Source: Herbaspirillum autotrophicum (lineage in GTDB: Bacteria > Pseudomonadota > Gammaproteobacteria > Burkholderiales > Burkholderiaceae_D). Taken from it: a DNA stretch of 64,000 nucleotides. The notes beneath the pieces were generated by a model. The model worked only from the letters and a program-made list of their open reading frames with translations, was not told where the DNA came from and did no database searches. Shown here piece by piece: positions 1-9,414 of the stretch. The stretch covers positions 1 through 64,000 of the forward strand of contig NZ_LFLS01000032.1 of the NCBI RefSeq assembly GCF_001189915.1, given 5' to 3'. Position numbers and translations under genes: made by a program. How positions within the stretch are numbered: the stretch's first letter is position 1; each line of letters opens with the position of its first letter.

Positions 1-263
1 GACCTCGCATCAACAACGATGACTGGGACGAATTTTGAGTGCAATAAGGCTTTTCATGATGACGGCCGGCCCTGCAAATGCCGGACTGATGCCCCGGTTT
101 CGATATGCGGAGATAAACTTGACGTAACGACAATAGATGGTCGGCGTATGCAGAAAATGCAGGGTAATTGGCGAAATTATCTTGGCATTTGCCGCATGCT
201 TTGGTTACCAAATTCTCACAAGTAGGGTACGCTACCGCCAAACAACTCGACATCATTTCAAGC

Positions 264-1883
264 ATGAAAAACTGGACCATCAAGCGGCGGATACTTGGGA
301 GTTTTTGCGTTATTCTCGCCGTAATGGCGCTGATGGCGGCAGTCGCTTATACCCGGCTGGCTGAAATTCAACGTGAAGCGATCAGTTTCAAAGAAGATTC
401 GACCCCGGGTTTGTATTATTCGACCATGATCAATGCGGCCTGGTATGAGAACTACATGCTTGGCCAGCAAATCTTCGAGCTCGATGATACCGAGGAAATG
501 CGTCAGGCCGATACCGCCTTGCTCAAGCAAAACGGCGAGCGCCTGAACCAGTTGCAGGATGCATACGACAAGACCATTCATGGCAGCGAAGACCGCGCCA
601 TTTTTGAAGACTTCAAACGGCAGCGCGATGTCTACCGTTCGCTGGTGACGGAAATATTGAAGATGGAAGGCAGCAAGAAAGACGCCATCCACAAGATCGT
701 CAGTGAGCAACTGCGACCAGCATGGCGCAGTGGTTATGCATTGACCCAGAAAATGGTGGAAACCAACAAGGAGTCTTCCGACCGCTCCTCGACCAGCATC
801 ATGGATGCCGTGGCCGTGGCCAAGGCCAGCATGTTGTTTGCATTTGTGGTCGCCTTGCTGATAGCGCTGGTGTGCGGTTATTTCCTGCTGCGTGCGATTA
901 CCATCCCGATGCAGCGTCTGATCGCGATTCTGGATGTCATGCGCACCGGTGATTTTTCGCAGCGTCTGCATCTGGAGCGCAGTGATGAGTTTGCCGATCT
1001 GGCGTCCGGTTTCAACCGCATGACCGATGAACTGACGGCATTGGTTGGGCAGGCGCAGAAATCCTCGACCCAGGTGTCGTCCTCGGTTACGGAGATCGCC
1101 GCCACCTCCAAACAACAACAGGCAACTGCCTCGGAAACCGCTGCGACTACCACTGAAATCGGCGCTACCTCGCGCCAGATTTTTGCCACTTCACGCGATC
1201 TGGTACGCACCATGAGCGAAGTGTCGCTGGTGTCGGAACAGACCGCAACGCTGGCCGGCAGCGGTCAGGCCAGCCTGACGCGTATGGAAGATACGATGGA
1301 AAGCGTGATGGACGCCGCCGGCTCGGTCAGCGGCAAGCTGGCGATCCTGAATGAAAAGGCGGGTAACATCAATCAGGTCGTGACCACCATTACCAAGGTA
1401 GCGGATCAGACCAATCTGTTGTCATTGAATGCCGCCATCGAAGCCGAAAAGGCCGGCGAGTACGGCCGCGGATTTTCCGTGGTGGCGACTGAAATCCGGC
1501 GTCTGGCCGACCAGACTGCGGTGGCAACCTACGACATCGAAGTCATGGTCAAGGAAATCCAGTCTGCGGTGGCGGCCGGCGTCATGGGGATGGATAAATT
1601 CTCCGATCAGGTACGACGCGGCATGTCGGAAGTGCAGCAAGTGGGCAGTCAGTTGTCCCAGATCATCCAGCAGGTGCAGGCGCTGGCGCCACGTTTTCAG
1701 GTAGTCAACGAAGGCATGCAGGCGCAGGCGACCGGCGCCGAACAGATCAATCAGGCGTTGGTGCAGTTGAGCGAAGCCGCGCAGCAAACGGTGGAGTCCC
1801 TGCAGCAATCGAGTCAGGCCATCGACGAGTTGAATCTGGTCGCCAACGGATTGCGCAATGGCGTGTCGCGTTTCAAGGTGTAA
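264..1883 (+). CDS. wspA: WspA, membrane methyl-accepting chemoreceptor of the Wsp surface-sensing system
   Basis: Inner-membrane chemoreceptor of 539 residues that feeds the WspE kinase. A first membrane helix lies at about residues 10-31, a helical periplasmic sensor domain follows, and a second helix lies at about 186-208. After these come a HAMP linker and a cytoplasmic coiled coil whose tip contains [15 protein letters not shown] near residue 393, the form typical of WspA. It heads a seven-gene operon in exact wspABCDEFR order. The start at MKNWTIKRR puts positive charges just before the first helix; an upstream in-frame TTG at 168 would add 32 residues that do not look like part of the family. 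No strong ribosome site is visible. Family assignment is secure from domain order and context; the stimulus (surface contact in Pseudomonas) is known for homologues only. Confidence 0.92.
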   Translation: MKNWTIKRRILGSFCVILAVMALMAAVAYTRLAEIQREAISFKEDSTPGLYYSTMINAAWYENYMLGQQIFELDDTEEMRQADTALLKQNGERLNQLQDAYDKTIHGSEDRAIFEDFKRQRDVYRSLVTEILKMEGSKKDAIHKIVSEQLRPAWRSGYALTQKMVETNKESSDRSSTSIMDAVAVAKASMLFAFVVALLIALVCGYFLLRAITIPMQRLIAILDVMRTGDFSQRLHLERSDEFADLASGFNRMTDELTALVGQAQKSSTQVSSSVTEIAATSKQQQATASETAATTTEIGATSRQIFATSRDLVRTMSEVSLVSEQTATLAGSGQASLTRMEDTMESVMDAAGSVSGKLAILNEKAGNINQVVTTITKVADQTNLLSLNAAIEAEKAGEYGRGFSVVATEIRRLADQTAVATYDIEVMVKEIQSAVAAGVMGMDKFSDQVRRGMSEVQQVGSQLSQIIQQVQALAPRFQVVNEGMQAQATGAEQINQALVQLSEAAQQTVESLQQSSQAIDELNLVANGLRNGVSRFKV

Positions 1884-1978
1884 TGAACGCGGACGACGCA
1901 GCACACGCAACAGATGTAACGTCGATCCGGTAAAAATCCAATGATCAATTCCGTGATCGGTTTGTCTTTGATCAATTG

Positions 1979-2452
1979 ATGCCTGCTTGCATGGACATGA
2001 TGCTTTTTTTGTTGTTTCAGATCGGTGACGATCGTTATGCGCTGGATGCCAGGCGGGTCGCTGCGGTGTTGCCGTTGGTGCGTCTGAAACAGATTCCCGG
2101 CACACCGGCGGCGGTGGCCGGCATCTTCAATTATCACGGCGTGCATGTGCCGGTAGTGGACATGAGCATGCTGGCGTTGTCGCGTCCGGCGCGGCAAAGT
2201 CTGGGGACCCGTATCATCCTGGTGCATTATCCCGACCAGCAGCACCTGCTCGGCATCATCGCCGAAAAAGCCACCGAAACACTGCGCAGTGATGCCGCCG
2301 CATTCCAGCCTTACGGTCTCGGTAATGATGCTGCTCCCTATCTGGGACCGGTGATGCAGGATACGCGCGGTCTGATCCAATGGGTCGAAATTGATCAGCT
2401 GTTGAGCGACGAAGTACGCGAGCAACTGTTTCCGATGGGCGCAATCACATGA
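1979..2452 (+). CDS. wspB: WspB, CheW-type coupling protein
   Basis: Single-domain CheW-like adaptor, about 157 residues, expected to link receptor WspA to kinase WspE. The CheW fold is recognisable from the opening LFLLFQIGDDRYAL, through AGIFNYHGVHVPVVDM, to the C-terminal half. It follows wspA after 95 bases and its stop overlaps the wspC start (ATGA). The start is uncertain: ATG at 1979, 1991, 1997 and 2000 and a TTG at 1976 are all in frame and none has a clear ribosome site. The conserved domain begins close to 1997, so the shorter starts are just as plausible. Confidence 0.88.
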   Translation: MPACMDMMLFLLFQIGDDRYALDARRVAAVLPLVRLKQIPGTPAAVAGIFNYHGVHVPVVDMSMLALSRPARQSLGTRIILVHYPDQQHLLGIIAEKATETLRSDAAAFQPYGLGNDAAPYLGPVMQDTRGLIQWVEIDQLLSDEVREQLFPMGAIT

Positions 2453-3690
2453 GCCAATTCGCCGTCTTGCTCAAGCAAACCATGGGGCTGGATGTCGCCT
2501 CGGTCGGCCCGGCGCTGATCGAACGCGCAGTGCAGACCAGAATGGAAGCGCTCGGCTTGCTCGATCAGAATGCCTATTTCCTGTCGTTGCATGGCGATGC
2601 CGTCGAGTTGCAGGAATTGATCGAACTGGTGATCGTTCCCGAAACCTGGTTTTTCCGTGATCGAGAAGCCATCATTGCGGTCGCGGCGATGGCGCGGGAA
2701 CTGATGATGAACACGCCCGAACGGCCCCTGCGCATCCTGAGCCTGCCGTGCTCCACCGGCGAAGAACCGTATTCCATCGCCATGGGCATGCTGGAGGCCG
2801 GCATGCCGGCAGCGCGCTTTCAGATTGATGCAATTGATATCTGCAACCGCTCGCTGGCGTTTGCGACGGCGGGCATTTATGGCCGCAACTCGTTCCGTGG
2901 CAAATTGCTGGACTACCGCGATCGATTCTTTACGCCGCAGGAAGCGCATTACGTGCTGGATGATGCGGTCAAAAAACAGGTTCGGTTCCGCTATGGCAAT
3001 TTGTTCGCGGCGGATTTTCTGGCGACGGAAGCACCCTACGATTTCGTGTTTTGTCGCAACGTCCTGATTTATTTCGACCGCCCCATGCAGGAAAAGGCAG
3101 TATTGGTGCTGGAGCGATTGCTCAAGGAAGACGGCGCCATTTTCGTCGGCCCGGCAGAAGCCGGTCTGATGTTGCGCAATACCCTGGAGTCGGCCGCCAT
3201 CCCGCTGGCGTTTGCTTTCCGCAAGAAGCGCGCCGAGGTCAAGCTGGCCAGCGTGCAGCGTGCCAGTTCGCCACCGCTGCGCAGTGCACCGCCAGCCGTG
3301 GCGCACAAAACTGCCGTGGTGCGGATGCCGGCAGTACGCAAGCCGATAGTCGCGGCAGTGCAGCCGCAACAGAAGACCGCCGGCCAGTTGCAGCACGCCT
3401 TGCAGTTGGCCGATCAGGGACGCTTGAATGAAGCGGCGGATCTGTGCGCGGCCCATTTGAAAGCGCATGGCCCGAGTGCCGATGCCTTTTATTTGCAGGG
3501 CCTGATCAGTGACGCCCGGGATGACTCGGCAGCGGCGATTCAGCAGTACCGCAAGGCGATCTATCTGCAGCCGTCACATCAGGAAGCGCTGGAACATTTG
3601 GCAGCGTTGATGGAAATGCAGGGCGATCACAGCGGTGCCGAACGCATCATGCGCCGCGCCCAGCGTCTGAAGGAGCAGCAAGATGCCTGA
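2449..3690 (+). CDS. wspC: WspC, CheR-type chemoreceptor methyltransferase with TPR tail
   Basis: S-adenosylmethionine-dependent methyltransferase (413 residues) that methylates receptor glutamates on WspA. The CheR N-terminal helices are followed by the SAM loop LSLPCSTGEEPYSIAM at about 98-113 and by FCRNVLIYFDR near 200. A low-complexity Ala/Pro/Val linker then leads to tetratricopeptide repeats at about 305-405. The TPR tail separates WspC from housekeeping CheR and agrees with the operon. The start codon overlaps the wspB stop and the end overlaps wspD by 8 nt, so translation is probably coupled. In Pseudomonas, WspC opposes the esterase WspF and keeps the system active. Confidence 0.93.
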   Translation: MSQFAVLLKQTMGLDVASVGPALIERAVQTRMEALGLLDQNAYFLSLHGDAVELQELIELVIVPETWFFRDREAIIAVAAMARELMMNTPERPLRILSLPCSTGEEPYSIAMGMLEAGMPAARFQIDAIDICNRSLAFATAGIYGRNSFRGKLLDYRDRFFTPQEAHYVLDDAVKKQVRFRYGNLFAADFLATEAPYDFVFCRNVLIYFDRPMQEKAVLVLERLLKEDGAIFVGPAEAGLMLRNTLESAAIPLAFAFRKKRAEVKLASVQRASSPPLRSAPPAVAHKTAVVRMPAVRKPIVAAVQPQQKTAGQLQHALQLADQGRLNEAADLCAAHLKAHGPSADAFYLQGLISDARDDSAAAIQQYRKAIYLQPSHQEALEHLAALMEMQGDHSGAERIMRRAQRLKEQQDA

Positions 3691-4396
3691 CGCGCTCACC
3701 CTCTTTGATCCGGCGGCGGCGCCGTTTGAACTGGCCGCAGACAGCCGCGACATCCATGATTGCTGGAATCAGATCGGCGTACGTGGCGACAATACTTGCC
3801 CGGAGCTGGAAAAACATCTGCGCTGTCTGAATTGCCCCACCTATATGAATGCGGCCGCGCTGTTGCTGGACCGGATGGTGCAGGACAGTGATGTGCGCGA
3901 TGCGGATTATCTGGCGGCACCGGTTGAACAGTCGGCATCGCGATTGCAGCTTGATGGTTCAGTATTGATTTTCCGGGTCGCCGATGAATGGTTCGGCTTG
4001 CCGACAGCGGTGATCAGTGAGGTCAGCGCCACGCGTCCGATTCATACTTTGCCGCATCAGAAATCCGGCATGATTCTGGGATTAACCAATATTCGAGGTT
4101 CACTGACGCTGTGCGTTTCGCTGTCGCAGGTATTGGGTCTGGCAGCGCCGGCCCAGGCTGCCGCGCAGGAGCAACGGCTGCTGGTGGTCGAGCATGATGG
4201 CCACACGCTGGTGTTTCCGGTCAACGAAGTATTCGGCATTCAGCGCTACGCTACTTCCAGCTTGCGCGAAATTCCCACCACCATGGCCCATGCCACTGCA
4301 ATTTATACCCAGGCAATTGTCGACTGGAATAACAAGAGCGTCGGCCTGATCGATTGCGAGTTGCTGTTTTACGCACTGAACCGGAGCCTGACATGA
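3683..4396 (+). CDS. wspD: WspD, second CheW-type coupling protein
   Basis: Adaptor of 237 residues. An N-terminal extension holds a cysteine-containing stretch, HDCWNQIGVRGDNTCPEL and then RCLNCPTYMNAA, which is characteristic of the WspD branch. A CheW domain follows from about residue 88 to the end (VLIFRVADEWFGLP, LTNIRGSLTLCVSL). It overlaps wspC by 8 nt and shares an ATGA with wspE. Two different CheW proteins in one operon is normal for Wsp. What the N-terminal cysteines do (metal or redox) is not known to me. Confidence 0.9.
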   Translation: MPDALTLFDPAAAPFELAADSRDIHDCWNQIGVRGDNTCPELEKHLRCLNCPTYMNAAALLLDRMVQDSDVRDADYLAAPVEQSASRLQLDGSVLIFRVADEWFGLPTAVISEVSATRPIHTLPHQKSGMILGLTNIRGSLTLCVSLSQVLGLAAPAQAAAQEQRLLVVEHDGHTLVFPVNEVFGIQRYATSSLREIPTTMAHATAIYTQAIVDWNNKSVGLIDCELLFYALNRSLT

Positions 4397-6606
4397 GTTC
4401 AGTTGATCTGCAAAACATGTCGATGCTCGACTTGTTCCGGCTGGAAGCGGAAACCCAGTCGGAGGTATTGAACAAGGGCTTGCTGGAGCTGGAGCGTCAT
4501 CCGACTTCGGCCGACTTGCTGGAATCCTGCATGCGCGCGGCGCATTCACTGAAGGGCGCGGCGCGCACGATTGAACTCGGCGGCGGCGTGACCATTGCGC
4601 ATGCCATGGAAGATTGTTTCGTGCTGGCACAGCAAGGCAAGCTGACCTTGCGCCGTCCCCAGATCGATGCCTTGCTGCAAGGCGTGGATTTGCTGAACCG
4701 GGTCGCCAATCCGCCGGGCAATGATGAACGCTGGGTGGAGCAGGCCGGCAAGCTGGAAATTGAACGCTTTCTTTCCGACCTCGGCAACGCCATGGCGGAA
4801 ACCGGTGATGCCGAACCGGAATTGAGCCGGGTGCTGCCGGATGAATTGCGCGAAAACAATGGCCGCGTGCTGCGGGTCACGGCAGACAATCTGAATCGCT
4901 TGCTGAGCCTGTCCGGCGAATCGCTGGTCGAATCGCGCTGGCTGAAACCGTTTGCCGGCTCCATGCTGCGACTCAAGCGTCAGCAGCGGCATGCCGGACA
5001 GACGCTGGATACCTTGCATCAGCAGTTGGCGACGATGGCGCTGGATGAACGCACCCAAACTGTCATCAACGATTTGCGCGATGTGTTGGCGCAATGCCAG
5101 CATATGCTGGCCGATCAGTTGAGTGATCTGGAAGCGTTCGACCGGCGCTCGGTCAATCTGTCGCAACGCCTGTATGACGAGGCGCTGGCGTGCCGCATGC
5201 GGCCGTTCTCGGACGGCACCGGCGGCTATGCGCGCATGGTGCGCGATGTCGGTCATTCGCTCGGCAAAAAGGTGCGGCTCGAAATCATTGGCGAGAACAC
5301 CCAGATCGACCGCGACATTCTGGAAAAACTCGATGCGCCGCTGGGTCATTTGCTGCGCAATGCAATCGATCATGGTATCGAACCGGCATGGCAGCGCGAT
5401 GTCGCCGGCAAGCCGGAAGAGGCTGTGGTCACGCTGGAAGCACGTCACAGCGCCGGCATGCTGCTGGTCAACGTCAGTGATGATGGCGGCGGCATCGATC
5501 TGGATCATTTGCGCGCGACCATTGTGCAACGCAAGCTGGCGAATCAGGATACGGTCGAACTGATGAGCGAATCGGAACTGCTGGAATTCCTGCTGCTGCC
5601 CAGTTTTACCATGCGCGATACGGTCACCGAAATATCCGGACGCGGGGTTGGTCTGGATGTGGTGCACAACATGCTCAAGCAAGTGCGCGGGACGATTGAT
5701 ATCACCAATAATCCGGGCCAGGGCACGCGCTTTCAGCTCAAGCTGCCGCTCACGCTGTCGGTGATCCGCAGTTTGCTGGTGCTGATCAATGACGAACCTT
5801 ATGCATTCCCGCTGGCCTACGTCAATCGGACGCTGGAGTTGCAGCAGGATCAGTTGTCCATGCTGGAAGGGTATCAGCACTTTACCTTCGAGGGCCGTCA
5901 GATCGGACTGGTCAGCGCCAGTCAGATTCTGCAGGTCGGTGCGTTTCAGCAGCACGGTGACACGGTGGCCGTGGTGGTGATCGGCAATCATGAACACACC
6001 TATGGATTGGCGGTCGATGCCTTCCTCGGTGAGCGCATGCTGGTGGTGCAGCCGCTCGATACCCGTCTCGGCAAAGTGCCGGATGTCTCGGCCGGCGCAC
6101 TGATGGAAGATGGCGCACCGGTGCTGATCCTGGATGTCGATGACATGATCCGTTCGGTGGAAAAACTGACCTCGGCCGGCAAGCTGGAAACCATGCGTCA
6201 TGGCAATGGCGGCGCCGAAGCCGGCAAGCGCAAACGGGTGCTGGTGGTGGACGATTCATTGACGGTACGCGAACTGGAGCGCAAGCTGTTGACCAATCGC
6301 GGTTATCAGGTGGTGGTGGCAGTCGATGGCATGGATGGCTGGAACGCTGTGCGTACCGAGAGTTTCGATCTGGTGATTACCGACATCGATATGCCGCGCA
6401 TGGATGGCATCGAACTGGTGTCGCTGATTCGCAAGGCGCCGAATCTGCAATCGCTGCCGGTCATGATCGTGTCCTACAAGGACCGCGAAGAAGATCGTCA
6501 GCGCGGTATGGATGCCGGCGCTGATTACTATTTCACCAAGAGCAGTTTTCATGACGAAACGTTGTTGCAGGCAGTTACGGACCTGATTGGCGAGGCAGGA
6601 AAATGA
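4393..6606 (+). CDS. wspE: WspE, CheA-type hybrid histidine kinase with C-terminal receiver
   Basis: Cytoplasmic kinase of 737 residues. The HPt domain carries phospho-acceptor His51 in AAHSLKGAAR. Next come a dimerisation region, a GHKL ATPase domain (LLRNAIDHGIEP, DDGGGID, GRGVGLDVV), a CheW-like domain and a receiver from about residue 616 with acceptor Asp664 in TDIDMPRMDG and a conserved lysine in YFTKSSF. It should pass phosphate to WspR (output) and WspF (adaptation). The start at 4393 overlaps the wspD stop as ATGA; an upstream in-frame extension would run inside wspD. No catalytic residue appears to be missing. Confidence 0.94.
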   Translation: MSSVDLQNMSMLDLFRLEAETQSEVLNKGLLELERHPTSADLLESCMRAAHSLKGAARTIELGGGVTIAHAMEDCFVLAQQGKLTLRRPQIDALLQGVDLLNRVANPPGNDERWVEQAGKLEIERFLSDLGNAMAETGDAEPELSRVLPDELRENNGRVLRVTADNLNRLLSLSGESLVESRWLKPFAGSMLRLKRQQRHAGQTLDTLHQQLATMALDERTQTVINDLRDVLAQCQHMLADQLSDLEAFDRRSVNLSQRLYDEALACRMRPFSDGTGGYARMVRDVGHSLGKKVRLEIIGENTQIDRDILEKLDAPLGHLLRNAIDHGIEPAWQRDVAGKPEEAVVTLEARHSAGMLLVNVSDDGGGIDLDHLRATIVQRKLANQDTVELMSESELLEFLLLPSFTMRDTVTEISGRGVGLDVVHNMLKQVRGTIDITNNPGQGTRFQLKLPLTLSVIRSLLVLINDEPYAFPLAYVNRTLELQQDQLSMLEGYQHFTFEGRQIGLVSASQILQVGAFQQHGDTVAVVVIGNHEHTYGLAVDAFLGERMLVVQPLDTRLGKVPDVSAGALMEDGAPVLILDVDDMIRSVEKLTSAGKLETMRHGNGGAEAGKRKRVLVVDDSLTVRELERKLLTNRGYQVVVAVDGMDGWNAVRTESFDLVITDIDMPRMDGIELVSLIRKAPNLQSLPVMIVSYKDREEDRQRGMDAGADYYFTKSSFHDETLLQAVTDLIGEAGK

Positions 6607-7670
6607 AAATCGGCATCGTCAATGACACCCCGATGGCAGTCGAATTGCTGCGGCGGATTTTGGCTACGCGGCCGGAACATCAGGTGGTATGGATTGCCGG
6701 CGACGGCGAGCAGGCGGTCAATATGTGCGCGTGGCAGCAGCCGGATCTGATCTTGATGGACCTGGTTATGCCCAAGGTCGATGGCGTCGAGGCGACCCGC
6801 CGCATCATGGGCAAGACGCCATGTCCGATCCTGATCGTCACGGTCGATGTCGGCGCCAGCGCCAACAAGGTTTATGAAGCGATGGGCTATGGCGCGCTCG
6901 ATGCCGTGGATACGCCGGTACTGGTATCGGGCGACATGAAGCGCGGCGCAGTATCGCTGATGGCGAAGATCGATGCGATTGGTCAGCGCATCAGTCAGGG
7001 CGCTTACTTGCCATCGCCAAAAGTGCTGCCGCGGGCGCCGGTAGGCGTATCAGTGCCACCCGAGCGCACACGACGCGAACGCAGCGCTGGCGAAGTGCCG
7101 GAGCGCCTGATTGCGATTGGTGCATCGACCGGCGGACCGGCAGCACTGGCGACAGTGTTGCGGGCATTGCCGGTGAATTTTTCGGCGGCCGTGATTGTAG
7201 TCCAGCATATCGGCGAAGCGTTTGCCAATGGCATGGCGCACTGGTTGAGTCAGCAAACGGTCTTGCCGGTGCGTCTGGCGGAAGAGGGCGATCAGCCGCG
7301 CGCCGGTCAGGTACTGGTGGCCGGCACCAGCAGTCATTTGAAATTCAAGAGTGGCACCACGCTTGGCTATGTGCCGGAGGCGGCGGAGGACGTGCATCAT
7401 CCGTCGATCGATGTATTTTTTCACAGCGTGGTGCGCTATTGGCGCGGTCAGGCAGTGGGGGTGTTGCTGACGGGGATGGGGCGCGATGGCGCGGACGGTC
7501 TGAAGGCGATGCGGGACAAAGGGTATTACACGATTGCGCAAGACCAGGAAAGCAGTGCGGTATATGGAATGCCAAAGGCAGCAGCGGAACTCAACGCCGC
7601 CGTGGACGTTGTGCCGGTAACCGGCATTGCCAGAAAACTCCTGGTATGTTTTTCAGAGATAAAGGAATAA
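6603..7670 (+). CDS. wspF: WspF, CheB-type receptor methylesterase with receiver domain
   Basis: Receptor methylesterase/deamidase of 355 residues. The N-terminal receiver has Asp53 in LMDLVMPKVDG. After a Pro/Arg-rich linker comes the CheB esterase with Ser175 in GASTGGPA, a histidine in VQHIGEAF and an aspartate in GMGRDGADGLKAM. Once phosphorylated by WspE it demethylates WspA and damps signalling. Loss of WspF in Pseudomonas locks WspR on and gives wrinkly colonies, so this gene is the natural negative control point. The start overlaps the wspE stop as ATGA, and the stop is 2 nt from the wspR start. Confidence 0.94.
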   Translation: MKIGIVNDTPMAVELLRRILATRPEHQVVWIAGDGEQAVNMCAWQQPDLILMDLVMPKVDGVEATRRIMGKTPCPILIVTVDVGASANKVYEAMGYGALDAVDTPVLVSGDMKRGAVSLMAKIDAIGQRISQGAYLPSPKVLPRAPVGVSVPPERTRRERSAGEVPERLIAIGASTGGPAALATVLRALPVNFSAAVIVVQHIGEAFANGMAHWLSQQTVLPVRLAEEGDQPRAGQVLVAGTSSHLKFKSGTTLGYVPEAAEDVHHPSIDVFFHSVVRYWRGQAVGVLLTGMGRDGADGLKAMRDKGYYTIAQDQESSAVYGMPKAAAELNAAVDVVPVTGIARKLLVCFSEIKE

Positions 7671-7672
7671 TA

Positions 7673-8695
7673 ATGAAATCTTTAGAATTGACCGAAAACG
7701 GCCCGGGGCCGAATCGATCGGAAGAAGATTACAAAATCATGGTGCTGCTGGTCGATGACCAGGCCATCGTCGGCGAAGCAATTCGCCGTGCGTTGATGAA
7801 TGAGCCCAATATCGATTTTCATTTTTGCTCGCGCGCCGAGGATGCCATGCGGACTGCCGAGCAAACGCGGCCGACGGTGATCCTGCAGGATCTGGTGATG
7901 CCCGGCATGGACGGCTTGACGCTGGCGCGCCAGTATCGCGCCAATCCGATCACCAGCGACATTCCCATCATTGTGTTGTCGAGCAAGGAAGATCCGGAAA
8001 TCAAGCGTGATGCATTTGCGTCCGGCGTCAACGATTACATGGTCAAACTGCCGGACCGGATCGAGCTGATTGCGCGCATCCGCTATCACTCGCGCTCCTA
8101 TATCAATCTGTTGCAGCGTGATGCGGCCTACCGTGCCTTGCGCGAAAGCCAGCAGCAATTGCAGCAAAGCAATTTCGAATTGCAGCGCCTGACCAATACC
8201 GATGGCCTGACCGGCATCGCCAATCGCCGTTATTTCGATGATTACCTGAGCGCCGAATGGCGCCGTGCCAAGCGCGAGCAATTGCAATTGTCGATGTTGA
8301 TTATCGACGTCGATAATTTCAAGCTCTACAACGATGGTTACGGTCACGTCGCCGGCGACGATGCCTTGAAGCAGATTGCGCGCACCATCGACTCCGGCAC
8401 CATGCGTCCGGCTGACATGAGTGCGCGTTTTGGCGGCGAAGAATTTGCCGTGATTCTGCCGTCGACCGATGCGCAGGGCGCACTGGCATCGGCGCAGAAA
8501 ATTTGTGCCGATATTGAAAATCTGCATCTGGCGCATGCCGGTTCGGTCATCTCGGAATGGATGACGGTCAGTATCGGTGCTGCAACGCTTGTGCCGCAGC
8601 AAAACGAAGAACCGATTCAATTGATCAAGCTCGCTGATCAATGCTTGTACCGGGCCAAGCAGGCCGGCAAGAACCAGGTCGTCTCGGATATCTGA
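7673..8695 (+). CDS. wspR: WspR, receiver-GGDEF diguanylate cyclase
   Basis: Response regulator of 340 residues that makes cyclic di-GMP. The receiver spans about 25-140 with acceptor Asp73 in LQDLVMPGMDG. A helical stalk follows (LRESQQQLQQSNFELQRL) and then a GGDEF domain with active-site GGEEF at 254-258. A product-inhibition I-site RPAD occupies 245-248 (RxxD, five residues before the signature). Both the active site and the I-site are intact, so activity with feedback control is predicted. It is the last gene of the operon. Downstream (8702-8755) there are GC-rich dyads without a T-run; iscR starts 222 nt later from its own promoter. Confidence 0.95.
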   Translation: MKSLELTENGPGPNRSEEDYKIMVLLVDDQAIVGEAIRRALMNEPNIDFHFCSRAEDAMRTAEQTRPTVILQDLVMPGMDGLTLARQYRANPITSDIPIIVLSSKEDPEIKRDAFASGVNDYMVKLPDRIELIARIRYHSRSYINLLQRDAAYRALRESQQQLQQSNFELQRLTNTDGLTGIANRRYFDDYLSAEWRRAKREQLQLSMLIIDVDNFKLYNDGYGHVAGDDALKQIARTIDSGTMRPADMSARFGGEEFAVILPSTDAQGALASAQKICADIENLHLAHAGSVISEWMTVSIGAATLVPQQNEEPIQLIKLADQCLYRAKQAGKNQVVSDI

Positions 8696-8825
8696 GGCAA
8701 TCGTGACCGGAAGCGCTGCGCAGCGTTTTCCGGCAATCACCGGCGTTCGCCGGTGCTCTGTCATTGGACGTTTTCATTCGCGCACGCGGTCGCCGTGCAT
8801 CACCCGCAACAGCAATTTCGAGTAC

Positions 8826-8854
8826 CTGACAGATTTACTCAAGTTTGCTATACT
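8826..8854 (+). promoter_or_regulatory. sigma-70 promoter of iscR
   Basis: The -35 box CTGACA (8826-8831) and the -10 box TATACT (8849-8854) are 17 bp apart, which predicts a start near 8861 and a leader of about 57 nt. It is the best promoter in the 222-nt gap before iscR. Confidence 0.65.
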
Positions 8855-8874
8855 TGACGCAATTATTCGGGAAT
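8850..8874 (+). promoter_or_regulatory. Type 1 IscR operator
   Basis: This 25-bp stretch matches the enterobacterial type 1 IscR consensus at 21 of 25 positions by hand alignment, with half-sites ATACTTGAC and TTCGGGAAT. It overlaps the -10 box and start of the iscR promoter, the position expected for autorepression by cluster-loaded IscR. A second, overlapping dyad TCAAGT/ACTTGA sits at 8839-8857. Confidence 0.65.
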
Positions 8875-8917
8875 TCAGGGAGTTGGGTCTGAACATTGTT
8901 TCTGGAGTCGAGATTTC

Positions 8918-9397
8918 ATGCGTTTAACCACCAAAGGCCGTTTTGCTGTGACTGCGATGATTGATCTGGCCTTGCGCCAGGGCAATGGACCGGTCACGTT
9001 GTCCGCGATCAGCGAGCGACAAGAAATTTCTTTATCATATCTGGAACAATTATTCGGCAAGCTGCGACGCCATCAGATTGTAGAGTCGGTGCGCGGTCCC
9101 GGCGGCGGCTACAACCTGGCGCGCAAGGCTGCGGACGTTTCGGTGGCGGACATCATCATTGCAGTCGATGAACCGCTGGACGCGACGCAATGCGGCGGCA
9201 AGGAAAATTGTCACAGTGTCAAGCATCCCGGCGGCACCCGCTGCATGACACATGATCTGTGGTCTACCCTGAATGAAAAGATGGTCGAATATCTGGACTC
9301 TGTGTCGCTACAGGATTTGGTTGATCAGCAAAATCCGGAACACAGGCATACCGAACAAAGCGTGGTTGTAATGCACCGCCCTCACGCAGCGGCTTGA
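8918..9397 (+). CDS. iscR: IscR, Rrf2-family iron-sulfur sensing repressor
   Basis: Winged-helix Rrf2 regulator of 159 residues that senses [2Fe-2S] supply and controls the isc genes. The N-terminal [18 protein letters not shown] and the recognition region [19 protein letters not shown] are typical. The ligands Cys92 and Cys98 fall at the same positions as in E. coli, but the third cysteine is Cys109 and the histidine His112. That adds five residues (around KHPGG) between the second and third ligands. The gene starts the isc cluster and is 17 nt from iscS. Confidence 0.93.
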   Translation: MRLTTKGRFAVTAMIDLALRQGNGPVTLSAISERQEISLSYLEQLFGKLRRHQIVESVRGPGGGYNLARKAADVSVADIIIAVDEPLDATQCGGKENCHSVKHPGGTRCMTHDLWSTLNEKMVEYLDSVSLQDLVDQQNPEHRHTEQSVVVMHRPHAAA

Positions 9398-9414
9398 TTG
9401 GAGCTAGAACACAA

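Noticed and set aside
258-1118. Long open frames on the strand opposite wspA, and similar shadows opposite wspE, prpD, pepA and cysI
   Set aside because: They overlap well-supported genes, lack ribosome sites and give His/Arg/Gln-rich products typical of antisense frames in GC-rich DNA.
1941-1978. Repeated TGATCAATT copies between wspA and wspB as an operator
   Set aside because: Short AT-rich repeats within an operon junction; no dyad geometry or promoter that would make them convincing.
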